DNA of 64,000 nucleotides, from contig OZ025704.1 in NCBI GenBank assembly GCA_964019335.1, positions 310,001 to 374,000 of the forward strand. Reading direction: 5' to 3'. The notes under the pieces are model-generated. The model saw nothing but the letters and a program-made list of their open reading frames with translations, ran no database searches and was not told where the DNA came from. The DNA is from Diplonema japonicum. Its lineage: Eukaryota; Euglenozoa; Diplonemea; Diplonemida; Diplonemidae. The translations under genes were made by a program, and so were the position numbers. This document shows positions 20,901 through 32,400 of the stretch, piece after piece (positions within the stretch are counted from its first letter, which is position 1; every line of letters begins with the position of its first letter).

Positions 20901-23813
20901 TCTCCAGAAGGTATGGCCGCTATGCACACCACAAGCAACCAATAGGACTCACCTCATCCATACCTTGTGTGCGCGGCGTGCGAGTATTTATGGCACAAAG
21001 AAGAGAAGGAGATGGCCCCTGGGTTATTGTTTGACTACCTGGACAAGCTGAGTGCTCTGCAGAGCACTGAATTCGACAGCGTGAAAGGGAAGTACTACAG
21101 GAAGCTCGGGGAATGGTACCAAGAACTGCACCCTGACTCTTATTGGCTGCCGCCGCAGCGCGAGGTGGTCATGCGGTACCTGCGCAAAGCCACGCACTAC
21201 GACCCAGACTCGTGGAAGGCATGGCACCGCTGGGCGCTGATGAACCATCGAGTAATGCGGCGGTCCATGATAAGGGACCACCGTATCGTACCTTTTGTGC
21301 TGCAGGCCGCGCAAGGCTTCACGAGGGTAATCCAGCTGGGCACAAGCAGCTCCATCCAAGACCTGCTGCGCCTCCTAGGGCTGTGGTTCGCACATGGGCA
21401 TATCAAGCAGGTGGAGGTGGGGATGCGCAGGGTGTTCGAGTCCATCGCGACGAACAACTGGCTTCTCGTTATCCCGCAAATAGTAGCCCGTTTGCACCAC
21501 TCGAACAAGGCAATCAGAAGCTTGCTGCAGCAGCTGCTCGTCACACTAGGAAAGGAACACGGACAGGCTGTTGTGTACCCATTGATATGCGTCTTGTGCA
21601 GCGAGGATCCAAAAAGGGCGCAGGCAGGCGCAGACGTGCTGGATAAGATCTCTACATACGACCCAACGCTTGTGGCCGAGGGGCGGCTGGTGGCAACAAG
21701 CCTGGCAAAGGTCGCCCTCATCCTTGCAGAACAGTGGAGCTACGGCATCGACGAGGCACGATGGCTGTGCTTCAATGAAAAGGACGTGGGCGGCGCGATA
21801 AAGACCTTCCACGGGCTGCACTACTTGATGGACGCGAAGCCCGTTTCAGAGCATGAGAAGATGTTCCATAAGCAATTCTCGGTGCAGCTATCCAAGGCGC
21901 ATGCCTATATGCAGGCAGCAGAGAGGTACGTCGAGATGACAGACACCGAAAAGGCTATGGAAAGCTTCAAGAAGTCCCTTGACCAGGCACTGCTGATATA
22001 CAGCGAGGTGTACAAGGACATCGACAAGAAGCTGTCGAAGATGCCCTCGCTGGATCTGGCCTTTGCGAACCCGGACCTTTGTAAGTCGAAGAACCTTTCT
22101 ATCGCTGTGCCGGGCACCTACAGGCCCACCGAGCAGGTCGTCACCATCAAGTCGTTCAACCCGAAATGCTACATCATCCCCTCAAAGCAGCGTCCAAGGA
22201 AGATCTCTATCAACGGCAGCGACGGGCAGGAGTATATCTTCCTCTTGAAAGGGCGGGAAGACCTCAGGCAGGACGAACGTGTGATGCAGCTATTCACGCT
22301 TATCAACCAGTTGCTCAACGAAGACAGGACAACTGCAAAACTCCTGCTCTCCATCGAGCTATACCCCGTGATCCCTCTGGCGTCATCTGCAGGGCTCATC
22401 GGCTGGCTCTGCAACGCGGAGACGCTGTACTCCATTGTGAAGGAGTACAGGCGGTCGCACAGGATGAGCATCACCCTCGAGAAGGGCCTTGTCCCGGACA
22501 TGGTGGAGCCAGAGGGCTACGACAAGCTCACGCTGTATCAGAAGGTCGACGTGTTCGAGCACATCTTGGAAAAGACAAACGGCGACGATCTTTCGCGCAT
22601 GTTGTGGCTCAAATCGCGGAGCTCCGAAGTGTGGCTGTCGAATAGAACAACGTACACAAGGTCACTGGCAGTGATGTCGATGGTGGGGTTCGTGATGGGG
22701 CTCGGCGACAGGCACCCGTCAAACCTCATGCTGGACATCGACACCAGGAAGGTCATTCACATTGACTTCGGCGACTGCTTCGAGGTTGCTTCCAGGAGGG
22801 CAAAGTTCCCAGAGCAGGTGCCCTTCCGTCTCACACGTCTCCTCATCAAGGCCATGGACCTAGCAGGTGTGGAAGGCTCCTTCAGGAAGACCTCCGAGGA
22901 TGTTATGAGAGTTCTCCGCAAGCACAAGGACAGCCTGATGTCGATACTGTCTTCCTTCCTGCACGACCCGCTCATCAACTGGCGTCTCATCGACCCGGGT
23001 AAGCTGCGCGACGTAGCTCCTGACGACAACCACCCCGCGTGGGAGCCGTACAACGATCTCCTGAACAACGAAGAGTCCTACTCGGCGAACTTAGGCCCGT
23101 CGATGGATATGGAGCTGAGACACAGAAGCATGCGTGAGCAGGCTGTGCGGTCGGTGATTTCAAGGCGGACCACAGAAGTGCAGAACCAGTGTCAGCAGGT
23201 GGTCACACGGCAGGCAGTTGACGCGCTGAACAGGATACGACGGAAGCTGGACGGGATCGCGTTCAAGATGAAAATGGACATCATGGAGATAGAGGGGCAG
23301 CAGTTGTACACCTTCGACTACCATGACCCACTATTCGTGGGCGAGACGGCTGGGGTGGTCAGCGAGGCTGGCATCTGTGGGGAGTGCGAGGTAGAGCCCT
23401 CTGTCATGAAGTGCAACGAGTGCAACGACACCTTCTGCGGGCAGTGCTGCGAGACAGTCCACCAGAAGCGTCGGAATCTTCACCACAATTGCATCCAGAT
23501 CAACGCAAGGCCGGTGGCAGACTTCGACTGGCGCAGTATGGACCTCTCGCATCCCTTGGCTCCCGAGGCAGAGGCTGCCCTTGAGCGCATTGTAGTCCGG
23601 ATACAAGCGATCGTCCGTGGGCATTTGGTGCGCAAGACACGGCCTCAGATCGGCCTGTCACCTACCCTCACCCCTTCTGAGCCTCCACCAGGCCCAGACG
23701 CCACGGGTCCCCAGCCTATCGACCCTGCCGACCAAGTCAAACGGCTCATCCATGAGGCCACCGCACACGAGAACCTTGCTGTCGCATATGCAGGTTGGTG
23801 TGCCTGGTGGTAA
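14981..23813 (+). CDS. TOR: TOR kinase (PIKK family) with B-box zinc finger and IQ motif before FATC
   Basis: Target-of-rapamycin Ser/Thr kinase, the growth and nutrient controller of TORC1/TORC2. Exons 14981-20046, 20082-20244, 20294-20707, 20749-20910 and 20946-23813 join in frame to 2,890 residues. N-terminal HEAT repeats fill about the first half, followed by the FAT domain. The FRB is about 2190-2300. The kinase domain is about 2333-2616, with GDRHPSNLML near 2521 and HIDFGDCFE near 2539. The FATC is the last ~33 residues and ends GWCAWW, like GWCPFW of animal TOR. Between ALNRIRRKLDG (aligned to the mTOR segment before FATC) and FATC lies an extra ~150 residues with a B-box-type zinc finger (C2746, C2749, C2758, C2761, C2766, C2769, H2774, H2781/2782) and an IQ motif (I2821-Q-x3-R-G-x3-R2831). 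FRB residues that bind rapamycin are changed. A short upstream ORF starts at 14944. Confidence 0.95.
20047..20081 (+). other. Intron 1 of TOR (35 nt)
   Basis: Donor GTATGT, acceptor CTGCAG after a pyrimidine tract, phase 2. Removal restores the FAT-domain frame (KVDCDRSRVIQGLIKACRSL); without it the frame ends at 20248. Confidence 0.85.
20245..20293 (+). other. Intron 2 of TOR (49 nt)
   Basis: Donor GTAAGA, acceptor CCGCAG, phase 0. It joins AAWMLQ to EWDVL, which matches the AAWGLGQWD region of animal TOR. It is the only intron here with a GTAAG donor. Confidence 0.85.
20708..20748 (+). other. Intron 3 of TOR (41 nt)
   Basis: Donor GTATGT, acceptor CCTACAG, phase 0. It joins RRIL to VPPQQQLDCWLKF. 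Confidence 0.85.
20911..20945 (+). other. Intron 4 of TOR (35 nt)
   Basis: Donor GTATGG, acceptor CAATAG, phase 0. It joins VDPLQK to DSPHPYLVCAACEYLW. The TAG of the acceptor is the in-frame stop that bounds exon 5. Confidence 0.8.
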
Positions 23814-24034
23814 GGCAATGCAACAATAAAAAAAAAAGGAAAAAAAGAAAGCAAAAGTGTCGGTCTTCGCCTCGTCTTTTCATTTTTCTTTTTTTTTTTT
23901 TTTTGCCATAGCCTCTGTTTCTTTTTTTTGTTTTTTCTAGTTATATTTCCCCACCCACCCCCCCACCCCGTTTGCATTTAAAAAAAAAAAAAAACCAGAA
24001 AAAACCCTACACAAAAAAAAAAAAAAAAAAAGAA

Positions 24035-24940
24035 ATGTCAGGAGTGTCTGCAGGTATCTTGGGAGGTCTGGCGGCGATGACGGCGAGCACGCTGACACAC
24101 CCGGTGGACTCCTTGAAGGTGAGGATGTTCTTGCACGGGGAGGGCAAGGCCGGGAGAGGCGCGGGCATGGGGATCGTGAAGACTATCTACAAAACAGAAG
24201 GGATCAAGCAGGGATTCTACAGGGGCGTGACCGCCACATGGCTGAGACAAGCACTCTTCAGCACATCAAGGTTCGGAGTGAACGACCTGCTCCAGGGCGC
24301 CATGGGCAAGGGGAAGGGCAAGGACATCAACGTCGTCAAGAAGGTGGTTTCAAGCGCTGCTGCTGGCGCAACCGCTGCATGCTTCTCCTGCCCCGCTGAC
24401 CTTGTCCTAGTAAGGATGCAAGCCGACGGTAAGCTCCCAGTGGAACAAAGAAGAGGCTACCGCAACGTCTTCCACGGTATCAAGAGCATTGCTCAGACCG
24501 AAGGTGTCTCCCAGCTCTACAGGGGACTGAGGTCCTTGGTGATGAGGGGCTGCTTCGTCACAGCTGGACAGTTTACCACTTACGACGTCGCTAAGCGGAC
24601 CCTCCTCACAAGAATGAAGTTCAAGGATGGTACCAAAACCCATCTTATTGCTTCTACCATGGCCGGGTCTGTCTCCACTCTCATTGTAAACCCGATGGAT
24701 GTGATTAAGTCACGCATGATGCAATCGCAGTCCATCCCGAAGAACTCAGCCACTATTACTCCCACTCTCATGACTTACACCTCAGATTTGGACTGTGTTG
24801 TAAAGACTTACAAGTACGAAGGCATCAGAGGGTTTTACAAGGGTCTTATCCCTTGCTTCATGAGGCAATGCCCCCAGGTTATCTTCATGTGGGTAATTTT
24901 CGAGCAGTACAAAACTCTGTGGGCCAGAGTCACTGTGTAG
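24035..24940 (+). CDS. Mitochondrial carrier, oxoglutarate/malate-like (SLC25 family)
   Basis: The 301-residue protein has the normal length and three-fold repeat of inner-membrane carriers. Each repeat carries the P-x-[DE]-x2-[KR] signature: PVDSLK from P23, PADLVL from P120 (Leu in place of the final Lys/Arg) and PMDVIK from P220. The second repeat (RMQADGKLPVEQRRGYRNVF) is strikingly close to the oxoglutarate/malate carrier SLC25A11, in which this repeat also lacks the basic residue. Exchange of 2-oxoglutarate for malate or a related dicarboxylate is therefore the best prediction; other dicarboxylate carriers are possible. The ATG at 24035 sits right after a poly(A) leader. The frame is open 21 codons further upstream, but only through Lys codons. 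Confidence 0.88.
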   Translation: MSGVSAGILGGLAAMTASTLTHPVDSLKVRMFLHGEGKAGRGAGMGIVKTIYKTEGIKQGFYRGVTATWLRQALFSTSRFGVNDLLQGAMGKGKGKDINVVKKVVSSAAAGATAACFSCPADLVLVRMQADGKLPVEQRRGYRNVFHGIKSIAQTEGVSQLYRGLRSLVMRGCFVTAGQFTTYDVAKRTLLTRMKFKDGTKTHLIASTMAGSVSTLIVNPMDVIKSRMMQSQSIPKNSATITPTLMTYTSDLDCVVKTYKYEGIRGFYKGLIPCFMRQCPQVIFMWVIFEQYKTLWARVTV

Positions 24941-25723
24941 GGTTTTTTTTTTATTTTTTATTTTTTTTTATTTGTTCAGATCATCATTTTCTTTTTTTTT
25001 TATATTGTTACTCCTACTTTTCCTATCCCCTGCAAGCAGAAGAAGAAAGGGGGAGAAAAAAAAAAGAATTTTTAAAAAAAAAAATTTAAAAATAAAAAAA
25101 ATAAAAAGCCCCAAAGTACAGAGCGCGCTCGAAGCGCGTTTTTTTCTCTTATGGAGGAGCCCTGTTAAGGATTCTATTTTTTTTTTTTTAAATTGGTTTT
25201 TTTTTTTTTTTTTTTTTATTATTCTTTTTTTTTATTCCCCCCCCTTTGTAAAGCAACAAAAAAAAGTTTTTTTTTTTGAGACTTTATTTTTTTAGCGACG
25301 TGATTGAGAATTTTATTTTTAAGAGAGGAGGAGAGAGGAAAAAAAAAAAAAAAAAAAAAAAAAAGAAGAGGAAGAAAAAAAAAGATAAAGATTTCTCTAT
25401 CGTGAGCCGTAGGATGTTCAGGCTGGTAAAAGAGTGGAGGATAGCTAAAGGGAATAGAATATGAGAAAAAAAGAAAAAAGAAAAAGAAGAAAGGCAGCTT
25501 CGGGAATAGATGAAAGGCCCACATTTAACAAAAAACCAAACAACAGAGGCGAAGTACAAGTTTGGGTGCACGTTAGGAAACAGTGGAGAAAGAAAAAAGA
25601 AAGGGGTTGTCCCAAGACTAACTGGTGAGGCGCGAAATCGCAAAAACCTTAAAAGTCTAGTTTTTCTTTTTTTCTCTTCTCTTCGTCAGCAGCTGACTTA
25701 ATCCCTCAGGAAGTGTTTTTTAT

Positions 25724-25768
<45 letters not shown>

Positions 25769-26298
25769 GCGCCTTTCGATTTGATTCCCTTTTTTTTTTC
25801 AATATTTTATCCCCCCCCCCAAACTAGTGTTTATTATTATTTTTTTTTTTTATTATATTATTCATTTGAACTATTTTTTTTTCTTCATTTTCTTTCCAAA
25901 AAAAAAAAAAAAAAAAAAAAAACAAATCAGAAGAACAACCCCTCCCTTTTTTTAACCGTTGTTTGCTTCCATTCATTTTCCCTTTCACCAAACTGCTCTT
26001 CTTACCCCCCTTTTTTTTGCGTGTCTTTGCAAAAAAAAAGAGGAGGGATAAAAGGAATTGAAAGGTTCGGACGAATTGGATATTAGAGAGGAGAAGGAAC
26101 GGAGGGGGGATGGTGAACGAATGAAGAAAGGACATTTCTTTTTTTTTTTTTAAGCCCCTGTGCTACGAAGGGGGAAACTTTAGAGGGAAAAGATTTTTTT
26201 TTCTTTTCCCCGAAAAGAACGAATAAAATTTAAAAAAAAAAAAAAAAAAAGGAAGAGGGAAAAAAAAAGTCTTTGGTTTCTTCCCGCGCAACACTTCG

Positions 26299-26353
<55 letters not shown>

Positions 26354-26998
26354 TTTGTAACGAAAAACTATGATTTTAAACTTTTTTTTTAAGGGGATGG
26401 GGGAATACCATACTTGACTTTATCACAAGAATTCCCTTCCCCCCCCCCCCTATTTTTCCACCGCACTCCTGAGCACGGAGTAACGCACACTTTTGGGGGG
26501 AGCAGGGTAAAAAGAAAGAGAAAAAAAGAATGGAGGGGAGGCAGGGGACATGAGTAGTGCTTCTCACTGTTAGCGGCTTCTTAGTGATCTTTCTTTTTTT
26601 TTTGAAGGAGTCCTCTATCTCCTCCCCCCCCTTTTTTTTTGCACTCCCTCCCAAAAAAAAAAAAAAAAAAGAAAAGAAAGAAAGAATAAAAAAACACAAA
26701 GCGACCGAGAGAGGGGTACTTTTTTTTTGTAGCCAAAATCACATTTAGTCCACTATTAGAATTCTTTTTTTTTTCTTTACATTTTTTTTTCTTGTTTTTT
26801 TGAATTAAGCTATTCTGTGTGTGACGGCCTGAAATCCCTGTTCATCTTTTGGTTTTTTTTCTTTTTTTCTTTTCTTTTTTTTCTTTTCTCGTTGTCACGT
26901 GTGAAAAACGAGTGAGCCCGAGGTTGCACTTGAAAATGACACAAGGTGTGGAATATTTCTTCCTTTTTTTTTTTTTTTTTTTCTCCTTCTGCAACAGT

Positions 26999-27041
<43 letters not shown>

Positions 27042-27693
27042 CCAACTGCTCCGTGTTCCCTCTTTGCCCCCCTTTTTTTTTGGTTTTGATTTAAAGAAAG
27101 GTCCTTATGCGAAACTGAAAGAAGAGTGACCAACTTGTATAAAGGAGGGGGGACTAATTCTGTTTTACTCCCACCATTTCTTTTTCTTGTGTTATTTCCC
27201 TTTAGTTTCAAATTGTTTCCACCCCCCTTTCTTTTTTTTTCTTTTCTCCTTCCCACTCCCCGTATCCTATGTAACTCATGTTTGTTTCAATGGATACAAA
27301 TACCCCCCCTTTTTTTTTCCTTCCTAGCTTGGAGAGAAGGGTTGATGTGGGCAAAATAAAGAAAAGGCCCTCGTTGCTTTGAGCTTTTTAAAAAAGCTCT
27401 AAACTTGCGTGCCTTCCCCTAAGGGTACAAAAAAAAAAAAGAAAGTACAGAAGAAGAAACGCCCGCAGAACCCTTCTCATCCTGTGTGTATTTTTTTTTT
27501 CTCTCCATAATTTCTTTTTTTTTTTTTTACTTCTTCTTTACGTAAGGTTTCATCTTCCCTTTTGCTTTTTCACGCTTGTTTTCTTTCCCCCCCCCTTTTT
27601 TTTTTACCATTCTTTTCATATTTAATGTTCTTTTTTTAATCCTAGGTCCCTGTCTTTCTTTTTGTTATTTTTTTTCTTCTTCTTTTCTTACAT

Positions 27694-27729
<36 letters not shown>

Positions 27730-29146
27730 CGCTTTTGCTCTCTAGCTTGTTCCGAAGTTTGCATATTTGCTAAACCACATTGCACCTTCGATTTTTTTTT
27801 GTGCTTCCGTTATCCTCTAAAATTCTCTCTTTTTTTTTCCTTTCTCTCTTTCTTTTTTTTTTTCTCTTTTTTCTATTCACTGAGCTCCTCTAGCCAGTAT
27901 GCTACTTAAAGCGGCAAGGGGCTTGTTGAAAAGGAAGATAAGAAGGAAGGAAAAAAAAAGGAGGAAGAAGTAAAAATAATATGAGAATATCTTAGAACAA
28001 CAACATTGGCAGGGGCATTTTTCTTTTTTAGGCGATCCTGTCACATACTGCAGGTTCCCTCAAAGGCGTCTTTTTTTAAATTTTACAGGAAAATAGTTTT
28101 TTTTTTTTACCCCCGTCTTCTTTCGTGACCCTCGCAAAAAGCAAGCTAAATAAAATGGAAAAAGAAAATATGGGGAGGAGGAAAGTAAAGTCGTTTCATT
28201 TGTTTTAAAAAAAGGAAAAGAAATAAGAAAGAAGAACAAAGAGAAAGAAACGAGAAGAGGAAAAAAGAGAAAAAAAAAAGAAAGGTAAAAAAAGGAAATG
28301 GTCTTTACATAAAGTAGAACTTTTTCTATTTTGCTTTTTTTTTTTTTTTTTTTTTTTCCTCTTCTTCTTTTTCTTTCTCTAGCGTTTTTCTCCTTTTTCT
28401 TCTTTTTTTTTTTAGATCCGTGCTTTCCCTTTCTCTCTGTACTCCCCCCCTCTCCCCCCTTTCTTTTTTTATTGTTTTTTTTTTTGTCTCGCAATTGCAA
28501 AGAGGGCAGAAATATGGAGGGGGGGAAAGGGACTAGGAATTTTCTTGAGGAAAAAATATACAATAGTGGTGGCAAACATTTTCTGGAACGCATTTGCATT
28601 TGAACATCAGTGCCCTTTAAAAGGAAAAAATGAAAGCTATGGAGGAAGGAGGAAGGGAGGGAAAAAATAAAAAAGAATGGAAAAGTGGGACTTTTCACTT
28701 TGTGGATTTTTTTCATTCCCTTTTTTTTCTCCTTTTTTTTTTTTTGTTACTGGCCTACCCAAGAACTATCTAGGCCCTTTCTCCGAAAGGCCTTTAGGTA
28801 GGGAACGCAAAAAAAAAAGAAAAGGGAGAAAAAAAAGTAAAGAGAACAAAGAAAAAATAATTCTTTTTACTTCCTTTTGTTTTAAGAGTGTGGTGGAAGG
28901 GGTGCTTCTTCCCCCCTCCAACATAGGAAAAGAAGAAAATACTTTTATTTATTTTCTTCAATTTTATTATATGCACGAGAACCCAAACAATGAAGAACAA
29001 AGGGGAGCTTTCGTAAGATGTGCAATGAGGGGGGAAAAAAGACGAGGGGGAAAAAAAAATATATAATAAAAAAAAAAAATGCCTTGTTCTTATTTCCCCC
29101 CGATACCCTAAACTTCCTTACCCTTTTTTTTTTTAGAAAAAAAAAA

Positions 29147-29186
<40 letters not shown>

Positions 29187-29415
29187 TTTTTTTTTTCTTC
29201 CTCCTTGCTTCTATCTTTTTTTTTTAAACAACCTTTTTTAGCCCCCCCCCCTTCCATCCTCTTTTTTTTCTCATCCCCTCTTTCTTTCCCCCCCCCCCCC
29301 CTACCCAACAAAAAAATATTTAAAAAAGGATTTTTTTTAGGATTAATTAACCAAAAAAAAAAGGAAGAAAAAAAAAAAAGAAAAAAATGCAAAAACCTGG
29401 TTGTTCTACAAAACA
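24941..29415. other. 4.5-kb gene desert of homopolymer and simple-sequence DNA
   Basis: No credible coding region. Poly(T) runs include 25725-25765 (41 nt) and 26300-26351 (52 nt, the longest in the window), and long poly(A) and poly(C) runs are common. Two short structured islands stand out: a perfect GC hairpin followed by T7 at 25124-25145 and nested inverted repeats at 28754-28802. A short A/T palindrome lies at 27381-27399. Confidence 0.7.
26300..26351 (+). repeat. 52-nt poly(T) homopolymer
   Basis: The longest uninterrupted homopolymer in the window. Its exact length may be uncertain because of sequencing or assembly. Confidence 0.8.
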
Positions 29416-32400
29416 ATGGAAGTAAGCGAAATATGGAGTGAGTATCAGAACAAAAGGGTGAGGGTGTTGTCGGTGGGGACCCGTCCGGGGCAGTTCAAGA
29501 GCATAGGCCGCGCCATCGGTTGCGCTGAAGAAGGGGACCGCATTGAGGTCGCCGGCGGGAAATATATCGAATCAATAGTCGTCTCTAAGCAAGTTGAACT
29601 CGTAGGCTGCGACGGCGAAACCCCTGAAATAGGCTATCGAGGCACAGTGGTTGCCTTCATAGGCAATGTAACACCAATACTGGTAGGGTTCGACATTTCC
29701 CAACATGACAGGTCTCGCGACCACCCTGTTATAACTGTGTCAGATGGGTCTCCTCGAATCGTCGATTGCAAATTCCCTTCAATCCTAGTGAGCGGCACGT
29801 CGACACCTGTACTTGTCAATAACACAATCTCCCACGCCATACAAGGTTCAGGAGTGCGTGTTAAAGGAAAATCAGGTGGTGTGTTCAAACGAAATCGTAT
29901 CCACTCCCACGAGGAGTACTGCGTCGAGATCGACACTGTAGGAAGCGTCACCTTCGAGGACAACAGAATCTGGTCGCCGGAGCCGGTTGAGGCAAAACCG
30001 CACCTCCGTGCTGTGCAGAAGGAACGCGGGAAGGGCGTCGTGATTATCTCCGCGAGAAAAGCCGGCTCCGCGTGCAAACCAATCTTCCGTGGGAATTATA
30101 TATCCGATGCTGGCGAGATGTGCGTTCTTCACTCCGCGCCGTTTTGTCTCGGCGCCCCCGCATCACGTTCCACAGTGTGGATCGCCAATGACAGTGGTGG
30201 AACCTTTGAAAGCAATGATCTTATCGGCGGTGTGACTGCCATTAGGATCTCTCCCGGAGCCGCCCCGCTCATCAGCGACAACACGATCTCCAAGCAGGAT
30301 CGGTACGGTGTTTTGATCGAGGCGGACTGTACCGCTGCCGTCGTCGAGAAGAACCGTTTCGTGGACTGTTCAGTGTCGGCGATTCACCTAGCAGGCTCCA
30401 TACGCGTCTTTCAGAATTTCATAGGTGGGTCGCTTACTGGGAACGGGATTTCCATTGGAAGCGAGGCCGCACCTTGCATCGAGCAGAATGTCATTGACGG
30501 TGTTGCGAAGGTTGGCATCAAGGTACACTCTCTTGGGTCCGGGTTCGTCACGAAGAATGAGGTGAAGCGTTGCGAAGGACCGTGCATCTTGTTCGAGGGC
30601 GGGGCGACGCCTGTCATCGAGGCGAACATCATCACCGACGGCAGGATGCAAGGCATCGTTGCTGTCAACAGCGCCGCTGGTGTTATCAGCAGGAACGAAG
30701 TCATCGGTGCCGCCGCCGCTGGCATCGCGGTCCTCAAAGGATCCGACCCCTTTGTTGACGGTAACAGGGTCAGCTCTTGTGTGGAGGGCATACTCGTCTC
30801 TGCAGATGCGAAGGGCGGATTCAAGGAAAACATCATTGAGGACTGCGGCACGGCCGTCATTGTGACACACTCATCTGCACCTATCTTCGTGAAGAACAAG
30901 GTCCTGACCAGCGACGGGAATGGGTTCTGCATCAAAGAACAGGGCAGAGGGGTTTATAAGGAAAACACTGTCGAGAACTGCAAGTTGACCGGAATGGTGG
31001 TGGCAAGCATGGCTGACCCAGAGGTGGGGGACAACATCTTCCTTGGAAACGGTGAGTACGGCATCGAAGCGCAGACGAATTGCCTGGGCATATTCGTACG
31101 AAATAAGTTAAACAGCAACACCATTGCAAACGTGCACGTGGCGACGGGGGCAGACCCAACCTTCCGTGGCAACACGATCTCATCGACGTCTGCAGGGGAC
31201 GGGGTCCGCATCGACGAGGGAGGTCTGGGCCACTTCGAGAAGAACAGAATCATCGACGTCAGCAACGGCGTGGTGATCCGCCATCTTCACACAGCGCCTG
31301 TTCTACTCCGGAACATCATCACGGGTTGCAGGAGGCATGGGATATCAATCAACGAGGAGGCGGCAGGCACCATCACACGCAACAACGTATCGGGTTCCCA
31401 CGAATCAGGCATCGTGGTGGCGAGTGGCGCAACGCCCCTCATCGCCGAGAACCAAATCCACGAAAAAGTCCACTCTATCGTTATGACAGGCAAAGGCACA
31501 AGCCCCGTGGTCCGAGGGAACAGTATATCAGGATGCGGTGGGCCTGCGATCGTAATCAGAAAGCAAGCCAACCCGCAAGTGACACGGAACAGCCTTGTAG
31601 GCAATCTTGCAGACGGGGTGCTCGCCGAAGACGGGGCGCAAGGTGTCATCGATGACAACGAGCTTCGAGGAAACGCTTGCGGGGTGTCCATCGCGACAGA
31701 CGCCGCACCGGTACTCGAACGCAATTCCATCACAGGCTGCACCATAGCGGGGGTTGAAATCCGAAGCGGCGGGGCTGGGATGGTACGGAACAACACGATC
31801 TCCGAGAACGCAACGGGCGTGTCATCAGTGGGGCACAGCGTGACCACAATCTTCGAGGCTAATACAATGGAATCGAACACATACGCAGTGAGATGCAGCC
31901 GCCCGCAAGGGATCCAAGGAAAGCAAGGCGAGGTCATCCTCAGAGACAACACGATCACCACGTCTGCCGTAGTCAACGTCCTCATCGAGAACCACGGGCG
32001 CATCACATTGGAGTCCAACGATATCTCGTCAGCGCCTGTGGGCGTTCTGTGCAAAGCTAGAGGGCACGGAGTTCTGAGGAAGAACACCATTCACACCCAT
32101 GGTGAGGTGAACCTCCGGGTGCTGACCGACGCAAACCCGACCGTGGAAGAAAATGTAATTGATAGATCCAAGATTGGCATAGAGGTGACAGACCACGGTA
32201 GGGGTACCTTCATGGGCAACGTCCTGCGTGGAAATGACTTGCAGATGTACGTGCTTCGAAAAGGCAACCCGACCGTGAAGAACTGTGAGATGAGCGGGTC
32301 CACAGGAAGCGGGCTCGTGATCCGTCAGGAGGGGTGTGGGACGTACCTTGAGAACAATCTTAACGGAAATGCGTTGTCGGGGATGGAAATCGAGATCGAA

